DNA of 5,919 nt from Patescibacteria group bacterium (GCA_023487645.1 JAMDBX010000019.1:1-5919), one strand, 5' to 3'; shown: positions 1 to 5,585, counted from the first letter of the stretch. The notes: generated from the letters alone by a model not told the origin. Numbers and translations: made by a program.

Positions 1-2
1 TA

Positions 3-221
3 CTCAAAGAAAGGTATGCCGGCGGACATTATTTTACCCGGGTTTTCGCCCCGGCAGGCGAGTTTACCAAAAAAGAAGATGCCAAAGATATTGAAAGGTT
101 TGTGAAGATTAACCCGGTGCCTGAGGCCAAAAGAACCATTGCTCAAGCCTTGGAGCAAATTTATTCCAATGCGGAGTGGTTAAAAAGGGATAAGGATAAG
201 ATTAAAAATTTTTTAGGGTAA
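3..221 (+). CDS. M1-family aminopeptidase (aminopeptidase N-like), C-terminal fragment
   Basis: This is an open frame that enters from the left edge and ends at TAA 219-221, giving 72 residues of the C-terminus. The stretch NPVPEAKRTIAQALEQI followed by NAEWLKRDKDKIKNFL matches the typical end of the ERAP1-like helical C-terminal domain of M1 zinc aminopeptidases, in which a 'NP-P-A-RTI-Q-LE-I--N--WL-RD' pattern closes the protein. These enzymes remove N-terminal residues from peptides using an HExxH zinc site. That site lies far upstream, outside the window, so activity cannot be judged. The gene converges on the next one with only three bases between the two stop codons. I see no good terminator; an A/T-only inverted repeat around the stop is weak. 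The family call is fairly sure, the substrate is unknown, and the start is not visible. Confidence 0.8.
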   Translation, partial: LKERYAGGHYFTRVFAPAGEFTKKEDAKDIERFVKINPVPEAKRTIAQALEQIYSNAEWLKRDKDKIKNFLG

Positions 222-224
222 AAA

Positions 225-686
225 TTAGCTTTGGGGCTTGTTTTCGTCCTGGTTTTCAATAGGCTCCTGGAATTCAACGGAGGAGATTTGAATCTTGCGC
301 AACGCGGCCCCCATGGTTTGAAGCCTTCTTCTATCCCTAAAGGTATCCTTACCCAGATAATAAGTTCCGATGGCAGCTAAAATTCCCACCCCCAATTGTG
401 TTTCTGAATATAGGCTAAGTTGAGCTAAGATTGGATAATTGTTTAAAGGAATTAAATCAGCAGAGATTAAAGGAAAAATTGATTTGGAAAGCTCGGTTGC
501 GGCATCTGCGGCAAGAATTAAAGAAATGCCTATTTTAAACCTATTCTTCCACTTAGCCCAGTCCACCATAGCACCTAAATCTCCCGTATGTAAAAAACGC
601 TCCTTTGTTTCTTCTGTAGTAGTAACATCGATTGCTCCGGCAAAGTTTGGTACGGGGCCGATGCGAACCTCTAAAGTTTTCCGCAT
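225..686 (-). CDS. Small membrane protein of unknown function, 153 aa
   Basis: I do not recognise this protein. It starts at ATG (684-686) and ends at TAA (225-227). The first 45 residues or so are soluble and mixed in charge, with a Thr/Glu-rich patch (TTTEETKER, 22-30). Two hydrophobic regions follow: about 50-82, long enough for one helix or a short hairpin (FKIGISLILAADAA and then FPLISADLIPL), and about 98-111 (LGVGILAAIGTYYLG). A basic segment (KDTFRDRRRLQ, 113-123) and an acidic, polar tail come after. This suggests a two- or three-helix membrane protein with a cytoplasmic basic tail; the topology is inferred. No Shine-Dalgarno sequence precedes the ATG. The gene is divergent from efp across 94 bp and convergent with the aminopeptidase. 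The later Met40 is a possible alternative start, but the reading frame is open and ordinary from Met1. Confidence 0.6.
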   Translation of the reverse strand: MRKTLEVRIGPVPNFAGAIDVTTTEETKERFLHTGDLGAMVDWAKWKNRFKIGISLILAADAATELSKSIFPLISADLIPLNNYPILAQLSLYSETQLGVGILAAIGTYYLGKDTFRDRRRLQTMGAALRKIQISSVEFQEPIENQDENKPQS

Positions 687-742
687 TCCAACTAAGATAT
701 TAGAAGAGATATATAATAAATCTTTAACAAATAAGTAAATAT

Positions 743-773
743 TTGGAAATAATTTCCTGTTTTATGGTAAAAT
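743..773 (+). promoter_or_regulatory. efp promoter with extended -10, leaderless arrangement
   Basis: An extended -10 element, TGG-TAAAAT, has its hexamer at 768-773 and TG at 765-766. A weak -35-like TTGGAA lies at 743-748 with a 19-bp spacer. Only seven bases (774-780) separate the -10 hexamer from the efp ATG at 781, so the expected transcription start falls on or within about two bases of the start codon. There is no room for a ribosome binding site. The -10 is convincing and the -35 is marginal. Confidence 0.65.
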
Positions 774-780
774 CCCCTAC

Positions 781-1344
781 ATGGCTTTAAATGTTACAGA
801 TTTAAGAAACGGTACTTTTTATAAAGAGGGGAAGGATATTTTTCTTGTTTTAACTTATGAGCACGTTAAGACGGGTAGAGGTTCCGGCAATATCAAAGTT
901 AAAGTCCGCAACATCAGGACTGGTTCGGTGGTGGAAAAATCCTTTATTACCGGGGCTCGGGTGGATGAGGCTGATGTGGAGAAGAAAAAAGCCCAATTTC
1001 TTTATAAAGACGGGGAAACTTTTAATTTCATGGATCCGGCTTCCTTTGAGCAATTTTCCTTGTCGGCCCCAGTTTTAGGGGATCAAGCTAAGTATCTAAA
1101 AGATGGCCTGGAAGTGATCCTGATTGTGGGGGAAGGTGAGGCTTTAGGATTGGAATTACCCATGAGCTTGGTGTATGAAATTACCGAAACCGGTCCGGAA
1201 GAAAAAGGTAATACGGTTTCCAATGTTTTTAAAGAAGCAGTTTTAGATAATGGTTTAGTGGTCAGGGTGCCGATGTTTATGAAAGTAGGAGAAAAAGTGA
1301 AAGTTGATACTCGTTCTGGAGAATACATTGAGAGAGTGAAATGA
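781..1344 (+). CDS. efp: Translation elongation factor P
   Basis: EF-P binds stalled ribosomes between the P and E sites and promotes peptide bond formation at consecutive prolines. At 187 residues it has the normal family length and three domains: an N-terminal KOW-like barrel (about 1-63), a central OB fold (about 66-127) and a C-terminal OB fold (about 129-187). The C-terminal domain carries the family signature KEAVLDNGLVVRVP...G (about 170-189 of the usual alignment). The tip loop reads VKTGRGSG: Arg33 occupies the position of the modified Lys34 of E. coli EF-P, and Thr replaces the usual Pro of KPGKG. Arg at this site is known in EF-Ps that are rhamnosylated by EarP, but no earP is visible here. 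ATG 781 fits the family N-terminus and lies seven bases behind a -10 box, so the mRNA is probably leaderless. A structured spacer with a terminator follows the TGA stop. Confidence 0.95.
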   Translation: MALNVTDLRNGTFYKEGKDIFLVLTYEHVKTGRGSGNIKVKVRNIRTGSVVEKSFITGARVDEADVEKKKAQFLYKDGETFNFMDPASFEQFSLSAPVLGDQAKYLKDGLEVILIVGEGEALGLELPMSLVYEITETGPEEKGNTVSNVFKEAVLDNGLVVRVPMFMKVGEKVKVDTRSGEYIERVK

Positions 1345-1491
1345 GCGGCTTGTCACAGTACAAAAAACCGCTCGCGCGACCAGGTCGCTCGCTTGAAGTT
1401 CGTTTCGCGCCGAGTAAAAGGTGGATCATGGATAAAGTGGTGCGCTCAACTGCACTACATTTTTTGGTTACTTGTGACTACGCCGCTTTTT
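1344..1491. other. Structured GC-rich intergenic element (candidate ncRNA or small repeat element)
   Basis: This 148-bp spacer element can fold into a closed junction. The outer arms 1344-1360 and 1469-1487 pair over 15 bp: AGCGGC with GCCGCT, then GTCACA with TGTGAC, then GTA with TAC, interrupted by one small internal loop and one bulge. Inside, 1371-1379 pairs with 1405-1414 (CTCGCGCGA, 9 bp, one bulged C at 1410), and 1437-1443 pairs with 1452-1458. Five Ts (1487-1491) follow the outer arm, which looks like a terminator U-tract. Competing pairings exist: GAGCGG 1343-1348 with CCGCTC 1368-1373, and GCGAC 1376-1380 with GTCGC 1384-1388. CGCTCGC occurs twice (1369-1375 and 1386-1392). There is no sensible ORF, and I do not recognise a tRNA or known RNA family. 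It could be a structured RNA, an elaborate efp 3' end, or a MITE-like repeat; no target-site duplication is seen. Confidence 0.5.
1437..1465 (+). terminator. Probable Rho-independent terminator after efp
   Basis: A 7-bp stem GTGGTGC/GCACTAC (1437-1443 with 1452-1458, one G-T wobble, 8-nt loop) is followed after a single A by six Ts (1460-1465). It lies 93 bases past the efp stop and upstream of the galU promoter, which is where an efp terminator would be expected. The stem is only moderately strong. Confidence 0.6.
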
Positions 1492-1502
1492 AGTGGTATA
1501 TT
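1472..1502 (+). promoter_or_regulatory. galU promoter with extended -10, leaderless arrangement
   Basis: The extended -10 is TGG-TATATT, with its hexamer at 1497-1502 and TG at 1494-1495. A -35-like TTGTGA lies at 1472-1477 (4 of 6 consensus bases) with a 19-bp spacer. Eight bases separate the -10 from ATG 1511. This placement decides the galU start: the upstream in-frame GTG at 1493 lies before the -10 hexamer and would not be transcribed from this promoter. The -35 lies inside the right arm of the long inverted repeat of the upstream spacer. Confidence 0.6.
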
Positions 1503-1510
1503 TTACTAAT

Positions 1511-2404
1511 ATGACAAAAAAGATAACTAAAGCTCTAATCCCTGCTGCCGGATTTGGTACCAGATTTCTTCCTCAAACTAAAGCCATGCCCAAAGAGATG
1601 TTGCCAATTGTGGACAAGCCGGTTATTCAATACGTGGTAGAGGAAATTGTGGCTTCCGGTATAGAAGACATTGTGATTGTGACTGGTGCCACCAAGCGGG
1701 CCATTGAAGATCACTTTGATGCTCCGAATGAGGATTTAGTTCAAAATTTAATTAACGGTAATAAAGAAAAAGTTTTAGAGCAGTTAAAGCATATTTCCGA
1801 GATGGCCAATTTCATCTACATTAGGCAAAAAGGTCCGTACGGCAATGGTACGCCTGTTTTGGAAGGTGAATCAGTGATTGGTGATGAGCCGTTTGCGGTT
1901 GTGTGGGGGGATGAATTTATTTATGCCGAGCCTCCCAGGTTAAAGCAAATGACAGACGTCCATGAGAAATATGGAGGAATGGTTATTTCCGGGGTCAAAA
2001 TTGACAAAAAAGAGGATTTAAAAAGGTATGGTATAGCAGATTTGGAGCCGGTAGAAGGAAATGTCTACAAAATTAAAAAAATTGTAGAAAAGCCGGATCC
2101 TGATCAAGCCCCATCCAATATTGCTACTCATGGTGCCTATATCCTGCCGCCGGAGATTTTCGGAGCCTTAAAAAGGCTTTCCCCCGGTCAAAAAGGGGAA
2201 ATTTGGCTAACTGATGCCATTAATCTGCTGCGGGATGAAGGCGTGCCTTTGTATGCAGTGGTGGTGGAAAATGGCAAATATTATGATACCGGCAATAAAT
2301 TGGAATATATGAAAACCGCAGTGGATTTGGCTACAAAACATGCCGAAATAGGTGAACAGTTTAATGAATATCTTAAAGAGTTAGTGAATGGTACGAAGAA
2401 CTAA
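1511..2404 (+). CDS. galU: UTP-glucose-1-phosphate uridylyltransferase (GalU-type nucleotidyltransferase)
   Basis: GalU makes UDP-glucose from UTP and glucose-1-phosphate in the cytoplasm, supplying glycan and envelope polymer synthesis. From ATG 1511 the protein has 297 residues, the usual length. The nucleotide-binding signature is AAGFGTRFLPQTKAMPKEMLP (split here as AAGFGTR at 12-18 and KAMPKEMLP at 24-32), followed by the substrate-pocket segment DKPVIQYVVEE (35-45). VVWGDEF (130-136) carries the metal-binding Asp134, EKP lies at 193-195, GEIWLTDAI at 229-237 and YYDTGNKLEYM at 257-267. Two places differ from textbook GalU: QKGPYGNG (106-113) where QxEPLGLG is usual, and GDE where GDD is usual, so a related sugar-1-phosphate specificity is possible. 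An in-frame GTG at 1493 would add six residues but precedes the -10 box. The 3' end overlaps the convergent neighbour by 24 bp. Confidence 0.9.
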   Translation: MTKKITKALIPAAGFGTRFLPQTKAMPKEMLPIVDKPVIQYVVEEIVASGIEDIVIVTGATKRAIEDHFDAPNEDLVQNLINGNKEKVLEQLKHISEMANFIYIRQKGPYGNGTPVLEGESVIGDEPFAVVWGDEFIYAEPPRLKQMTDVHEKYGGMVISGVKIDKKEDLKRYGIADLEPVEGNVYKIKKIVEKPDPDQAPSNIATHGAYILPPEIFGALKRLSPGQKGEIWLTDAINLLRDEGVPLYAVVVENGKYYDTGNKLEYMKTAVDLATKHAEIGEQFNEYLKELVNGTKN

Positions 2405-2824
2405 AACCAGGCCGGTGACTGTGGCGGCCTGCGTTAGAATTCCCCAAGGCATTTTGGCTTTTCCGTTGGTTTGATGGCCAAACTCATAAAAGGTGGAAAA
2501 GGGAAAGAATTTCCAGTTAAACAGTAGATACGGCATTTGTAAAATATCCCAGGATTCGGACATGAATATACAGACCAGCAGATAAGTTCGGTCAGTCATG
2601 TTGCCGAATAGCAGGAAAGTGATGATTACTCCAAAAGCCAAATCTGCAAAAGATTCAAAAAAAAGCAAAGCCTTGCTTTTCTTTTTCCAACCCAAGCCAA
2701 AATCCCAATGAGGGATCATATCGGCAAGCGGGTGGGAAATGGCGGAAAGGGTAATACCTAATTTGGGATCCGGAACCGCGGCGGCAATGGCTCCTCCGAT
2801 TAAAGCGTGCGCTGTTGCTGTCAT
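2381..2824 (-). CDS. Multi-pass membrane protein, YdjM-like predicted metal-dependent hydrolase
   Basis: This 147-residue hydrophobic protein starts MTATAHALIGGAIAA. Its early motif SHPLADMIPHWDFG (30-43) places His31, Asp35, His39 and Asp41 close together, and further polar residues that could bind metal follow within hydrophobic segments: Glu90 and Asp93 (SESWD) and His117 (FGHQ). The H6...H31-x3-D35-x3-H39-x-D41 pattern resembles the YdjM/LexA-binding-type inner-membrane predicted hydrolases, whose biochemical role is not established. Likely membrane stretches are about 6-29, 60-75, 80-102 and 127-143. I chose ATG 2824 because it gives the family-like N-terminus and lies ten bases behind a -10 box. 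An in-frame TTG at 2854 overlaps the upstream TGA stop as TTGA and would allow coupled translation with ten extra residues. The gene is the last of the minus-strand cluster, and its 3' end runs 24 bp into galU. Confidence 0.65.
   Translation of the reverse strand: MTATAHALIGGAIAAAVPDPKLGITLSAISHPLADMIPHWDFGLGWKKKSKALLFFESFADLAFGVIITFLLFGNMTDRTYLLVCIFMSESWDILQMPYLLFNWKFFPFSTFYEFGHQTNGKAKMPWGILTQAATVTGLVLVLRTIH
2408..2431. repeat. Perfect 7-bp inverted repeat at the galU/membrane-protein tail overlap
   Basis: CAGGCCG (2408-2414) and CGGCCTG (2425-2431) form a perfect GC-rich stem with a 10-nt loop, starting four bases after the galU stop. On the plus strand no T-tract follows. On the minus strand GTTTTAG follows, but there the hairpin lies inside coding sequence, 24 bases before the membrane-protein stop. 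It may slow polymerase or protect the galU mRNA 3' end; this is inferred. Confidence 0.4.
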
Positions 2825-2834
2825 GTGTTTTTTT

Positions 2835-2864
2835 AGTATACCGCACCTTGTCAATTTGATTCAA
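2835..2864 (-). promoter_or_regulatory. Putative internal promoter for the YdjM-like gene
   Basis: Read on the minus strand, a -35-like TTGAAT (2859-2864) and a -10 TATACT preceded by GG (2835-2840) are separated by 18 bp. Ten bases lie between the -10 and ATG 2824, leaving a leader of about three or four bases without a Shine-Dalgarno sequence. The promoter sits mostly inside the last codons of the HAD gene, so the membrane protein could be made independently of the operon. Confidence 0.5.
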
Positions 2865-3309
2865 ATTGGAGTTTTTGTAAAAGTTTTAAGCATTCAGTCA
2901 AAGATGTAACTATATAACTTGGTTCTTGAGTCTTATCCTCTGGTTCTTCCTTAGCAAATTTACCTTGTTTCGCCCAAATGGTAGTTGCACCCAGCTTTTT
3001 ACCAATTTTCAGTTCAGACCTGACTCGATCTCCAATTAAAAGAGTCTTTTTAGGATTATCTTTTGAAAGATGAGGTATAAAAGATTGCGGGTCCTTCTCT
3101 CCTTCAGCAAATACAATGTGCCTGAAATACTTACCTACCCCCAAACGTTCCACCTCCAGTTGCATATCTTCTCCTCCTTTACCAATTAAAATCATGGGGA
3201 TATTTTTACTTTTGATGAAATCCAGAAGCTCGGTTATCCCATCAATCACAACCCTCCGATCCGGATCATACAAAGTTCTTTTCCAGTCAAAAATTACTGT
3301 GTCAAACAT
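2851..3309 (-). CDS. HAD-superfamily protein with altered catalytic motifs
   Basis: This 152-residue protein has a HAD (Rossmann-like) fold and probably only a small cap. Motif I is VIFDWKRTLYD (5-15): the nucleophile Asp8 and Thr12 are present, but the usual second Asp (general acid/base) is Lys10. Motif II reads MILIGKGG (39-46), with Gly43 where Ser/Thr is normal. Motif III Lys is probably Lys72 in EKDPQSF. Motif IV LLIGDRVRSEL (90-100) keeps Asp94 and has Glu99 as the second acid, followed by the typical IGKKLGATTIW. Metal binding seems kept, but phosphatase chemistry may be lost or changed. The ATG (3307-3309) comes two bases after the stop of the upstream 752-aa gene and has no Shine-Dalgarno sequence, so translation is probably coupled. 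It ends in TGA at 2851-2853. The superfamily call is sure; the substrate is unknown. Confidence 0.85.
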   Translation of the reverse strand: MFDTVIFDWKRTLYDPDRRVVIDGITELLDFIKSKNIPMILIGKGGEDMQLEVERLGVGKYFRHIVFAEGEKDPQSFIPHLSKDNPKKTLLIGDRVRSELKIGKKLGATTIWAKQGKFAKEEPEDKTQEPSYIVTSLTECLKLLQKLQFESN

Positions 3310-3311
3310 AA

Positions 3312-5570
3312 TTAGGCAACTGCCGTATTTATACTTCCGGTAGATGCATGAATATAATTTGTCTTTTCACAACCAGTAGCTTTAATCGCTAACAATTGTC
3401 CGTGATTGCTTTCTGTCATCGAAAAATAAGGGGTAATTCTGATTCTTGCAGCCATTTCTGTTAACGAAGATTCGTAGCCTTCATCGAACATCCTATGTTC
3501 TTCTGCCTTCCTAAATTCCTGGATTATGTATAATGAGGACGAGTCCTCTGTTGCATTATGCAAGAGTTCTTGTGTTTTGGCAACAGATTTCTCCTGGAGA
3601 AAATTTACTCCTTCTGCCCAAGAGCTACCATTTCCAAAACCTGATTTTTTCAGGACAAAATTACGCTTCGATTTAGAGAGCGAAGCCAATCCTTCCGTTA
3701 ACTCAATTCCATCCGGTAGACCAAGCGAGAAAAACCGCTCTTGTCCTATAATCCAAGTCGGAGGGATAACTTTCCTCAAGTGTTTAACCGAAGAAGCCCC
3801 TAATTGCGCAGCAAAAAATGCTTCCCATCTTTTATCCCAGATTAGGGCTAGTAGCGCTTTCTCTTCCATGTGAGGCGTGAATGACGGAATAACTTCTGGA
3901 GTTTGCCTCCCGGCATAGAGTTGTATGATATTATTAACAGCTGGATCGTCCAAACATTCGTGCTGGTAAAATGCTCTGTATAGCGCTAGAGAAGTTGTAT
4001 CCAAAACAGAGCCAGCTTGCTCAACACACCATTTTCTGTCATTACCGGAAAGCACTTTATCTGCCAGGAATTGTAGTTGTCCGGCATAAGAAGCAGTATG
4101 TTGACTATAAACTATGCTTCCTCTATTTGGAGTATGTCCTCTCATAAATTTTGTCAACATATCGTCCGATACTAAAGTTTCAAAACCGGCAAATCTATAT
4201 GCCCTATTTAATAATTCTGCCAAAGCTAATCCAAAGGGAGATGTCTCGATCTCGCACACAGAGAATCCTCCTTGAGTAATGATTACATCCGGCCTGACAA
4301 AAAGGTAATGCGTCAATCTTCCTGTCTTAAGCAAATCAGGTTTTCCTCTATCAAGTAATTCTTTTAAATCGCCATCTGTTCGGTATAACTCGTCTGCTGC
4401 ATCTATAAATTCCACAATATCCCTGCCTATTCTTAATATTTCTTGTGTCTCTTGGGGGGATAGATTTAAGGGAGAAGGAGATACCCGGAAAGGAATTTTT
4501 TGTTCTGTATGATATTCTTCTCTCCGTATCTTATACCAGTCGTAACCATCTCCGAAGACTTCTAATACCATCCTCATGCTCCTTTCTGTTTTAGGTTGAC
4601 GACTTGGCCTTTCAGATAAAACGCCTTTTTTTAAAACAAAAAGATTATTCTTATTTTGCGTAATTAACATTGTCAATTCTGGGAAACGCACAGCAGAGTC
4701 TTCCAGTTTCCCGGCTTCTCTTAAAACCTCTGCAACCTGTTGGTTGTGAGTCACCACTATCGCTAATTTATTACCGTTTTTTCTGTCGGCGTATTCAACG
4801 AAACTGCTAATTGTATTGATGATTACTTCTGACTGGCTCATGCCGCTCTTTGGTATTTTGCATAATTTGTCTACCAGTTGGGGATTCCATGGCATTACAC
4901 CTGAAGGTAGATCAGCCAATAAGTCTTCTTCAGTCACAGGAGGCTGGTCGACTTCATCTTTATATGTGATACAGTTTAACCCTTCAAGGGTAGATATGAC
5001 AGAACCAGAAATGACTGTAGAAATTATATATGCTACCTCCTTCGCCCTTACGTTCTCGGAAGAAAAAATACGGGTTCTTCTACCTGTCAAAACTTGGGTA
5101 TGCAGCAAAGCTAAAGCTGTAACAAATACATCAACCAAACCGTTATTTGTCAGTAAATCCTGTTTGTTAAAAGGGTCCCGCATCATCCGTATTTTCCGTA
5201 AACCAGGATCAGCTAAGGAGAATATCCATTCAGGAGGGCTTTGTTCGCCGTGCCGCATAAAAATAACTCTGTTTCCTTTACCTGAAATGATGTCGGTTAA
5301 TTGTACCAACTTCTCCTCGTTGATAGAACTAAAACTGCTTCCCTCGTTTCCAACTCCAATTGCTTTGCTAATCGTACTCGAGAGTTCCTCTGCCAGTAAA
5401 ACAACTTGCATTGGTTTCATTGTACCTATTTCGCTAAGCTGTTGGGTGTGATTCAAACTAAACTCTGTCCAACCCCTAAAGGCCCTAGGTAGGCGGGGAT
5501 CGGTAAGATCGGCTTGAGGAGGCAAATCAATAATAGAACTTGATACAGACGTACCTTGTTCTTTGCCCAT
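3312..5570 (-). CDS. Histidine phosphatase domain fused to an ATP-grasp-like ligase domain, 752 aa
   Basis: The first 98 or so residues match nothing I know. Residues about 100-315 form a branch-1 histidine phosphatase (phosphoglycerate mutase-like) domain: VIFMRHGEQ (102-110) with the phosphorylated His107, FSSENVRAKEVA (169-180) with the phosphate-binding Arg175, a candidate acid Glu196, and VVTHNQQ (272-278) with the second catalytic His275. The catalytic set therefore looks intact. After a linker (about 316-415) comes a segment like circularly permuted ATP-grasp proteins of the glutathionylspermidine synthase type: RPDVIITQGGFSVCEIET (426-443) leading to PFGLALAELLNRAYRFAGF, then DKRW (579-582), VIPPTW (601-606), the nucleotide-loop-like FVLKKSGFGNGSSW (638-651), YIIQEF (681-686), RIRITPYF (709-716) and the closing IHASTGSINTA (740-750). 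The ATP-grasp assignment is by pattern only. The gene leads a tight operon with the HAD protein. ATG 5570 follows a good promoter. Confidence 0.75.
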   Translation of the reverse strand: MGKEQGTSVSSSIIDLPPQADLTDPRLPRAFRGWTEFSLNHTQQLSEIGTMKPMQVVLLAEELSSTISKAIGVGNEGSSFSSINEEKLVQLTDIISGKGNRVIFMRHGEQSPPEWIFSLADPGLRKIRMMRDPFNKQDLLTNNGLVDVFVTALALLHTQVLTGRRTRIFSSENVRAKEVAYIISTVISGSVISTLEGLNCITYKDEVDQPPVTEEDLLADLPSGVMPWNPQLVDKLCKIPKSGMSQSEVIINTISSFVEYADRKNGNKLAIVVTHNQQVAEVLREAGKLEDSAVRFPELTMLITQNKNNLFVLKKGVLSERPSRQPKTERSMRMVLEVFGDGYDWYKIRREEYHTEQKIPFRVSPSPLNLSPQETQEILRIGRDIVEFIDAADELYRTDGDLKELLDRGKPDLLKTGRLTHYLFVRPDVIITQGGFSVCEIETSPFGLALAELLNRAYRFAGFETLVSDDMLTKFMRGHTPNRGSIVYSQHTASYAGQLQFLADKVLSGNDRKWCVEQAGSVLDTTSLALYRAFYQHECLDDPAVNNIIQLYAGRQTPEVIPSFTPHMEEKALLALIWDKRWEAFFAAQLGASSVKHLRKVIPPTWIIGQERFFSLGLPDGIELTEGLASLSKSKRNFVLKKSGFGNGSSWAEGVNFLQEKSVAKTQELLHNATEDSSSLYIIQEFRKAEEHRMFDEGYESSLTEMAARIRITPYFSMTESNHGQLLAIKATGCEKTNYIHASTGSINTAVA

Positions 5571-5585
5571 TTTAGGGAAAAAAAT

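Noticed and set aside
205..230. A/T hairpin between the convergent stops at 221 and 225
   Set aside because: The stem consists only of A-T pairs with a three-base loop and is too weak to call a terminator.
439..738. Plus-strand open frame of 99 codons opposite the small membrane protein
   Set aside because: It is antisense to a better-looking gene, has no motif and no promoter, and its end runs into the efp promoter spacer.
697..741. Promoter for the 225-686 gene (TAATAT ten bases before ATG, or TTTACT with TTATAT further up)
   Set aside because: The spacer is so AT-rich that several -10-like strings occur, and none has a convincing -35 or TG extension.
1368..1414. tRNA or CRISPR repeat in the GC-rich spacer
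   Set aside because: There is no T-arm consensus, anticodon arm or CCA end, and the CGCTCGC copies are too short and too few for an array.
1493..1510. In-frame GTG upstream of galU adding six residues (MVYFTN)
   Set aside because: It precedes the -10 hexamer 1497-1502, and the added residues are not part of the GalU N-terminus; ATG 1511 is preferred.
2825..2854. TTG start overlapping the HAD stop (TTGA), extending the membrane protein by ten residues
   Set aside because: MTATAHALIGG at 2824 looks like the natural N-terminus and has its own -10 box. The TTG start remains possible if the genes are translationally coupled.
4816..5451. Long plus-strand open frame of 211 codons opposite the phosphatase gene
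   Set aside because: It lies wholly antisense to well-supported domain motifs, has Ser/Thr-rich low-information composition and no recognisable motif; it is a shadow frame.
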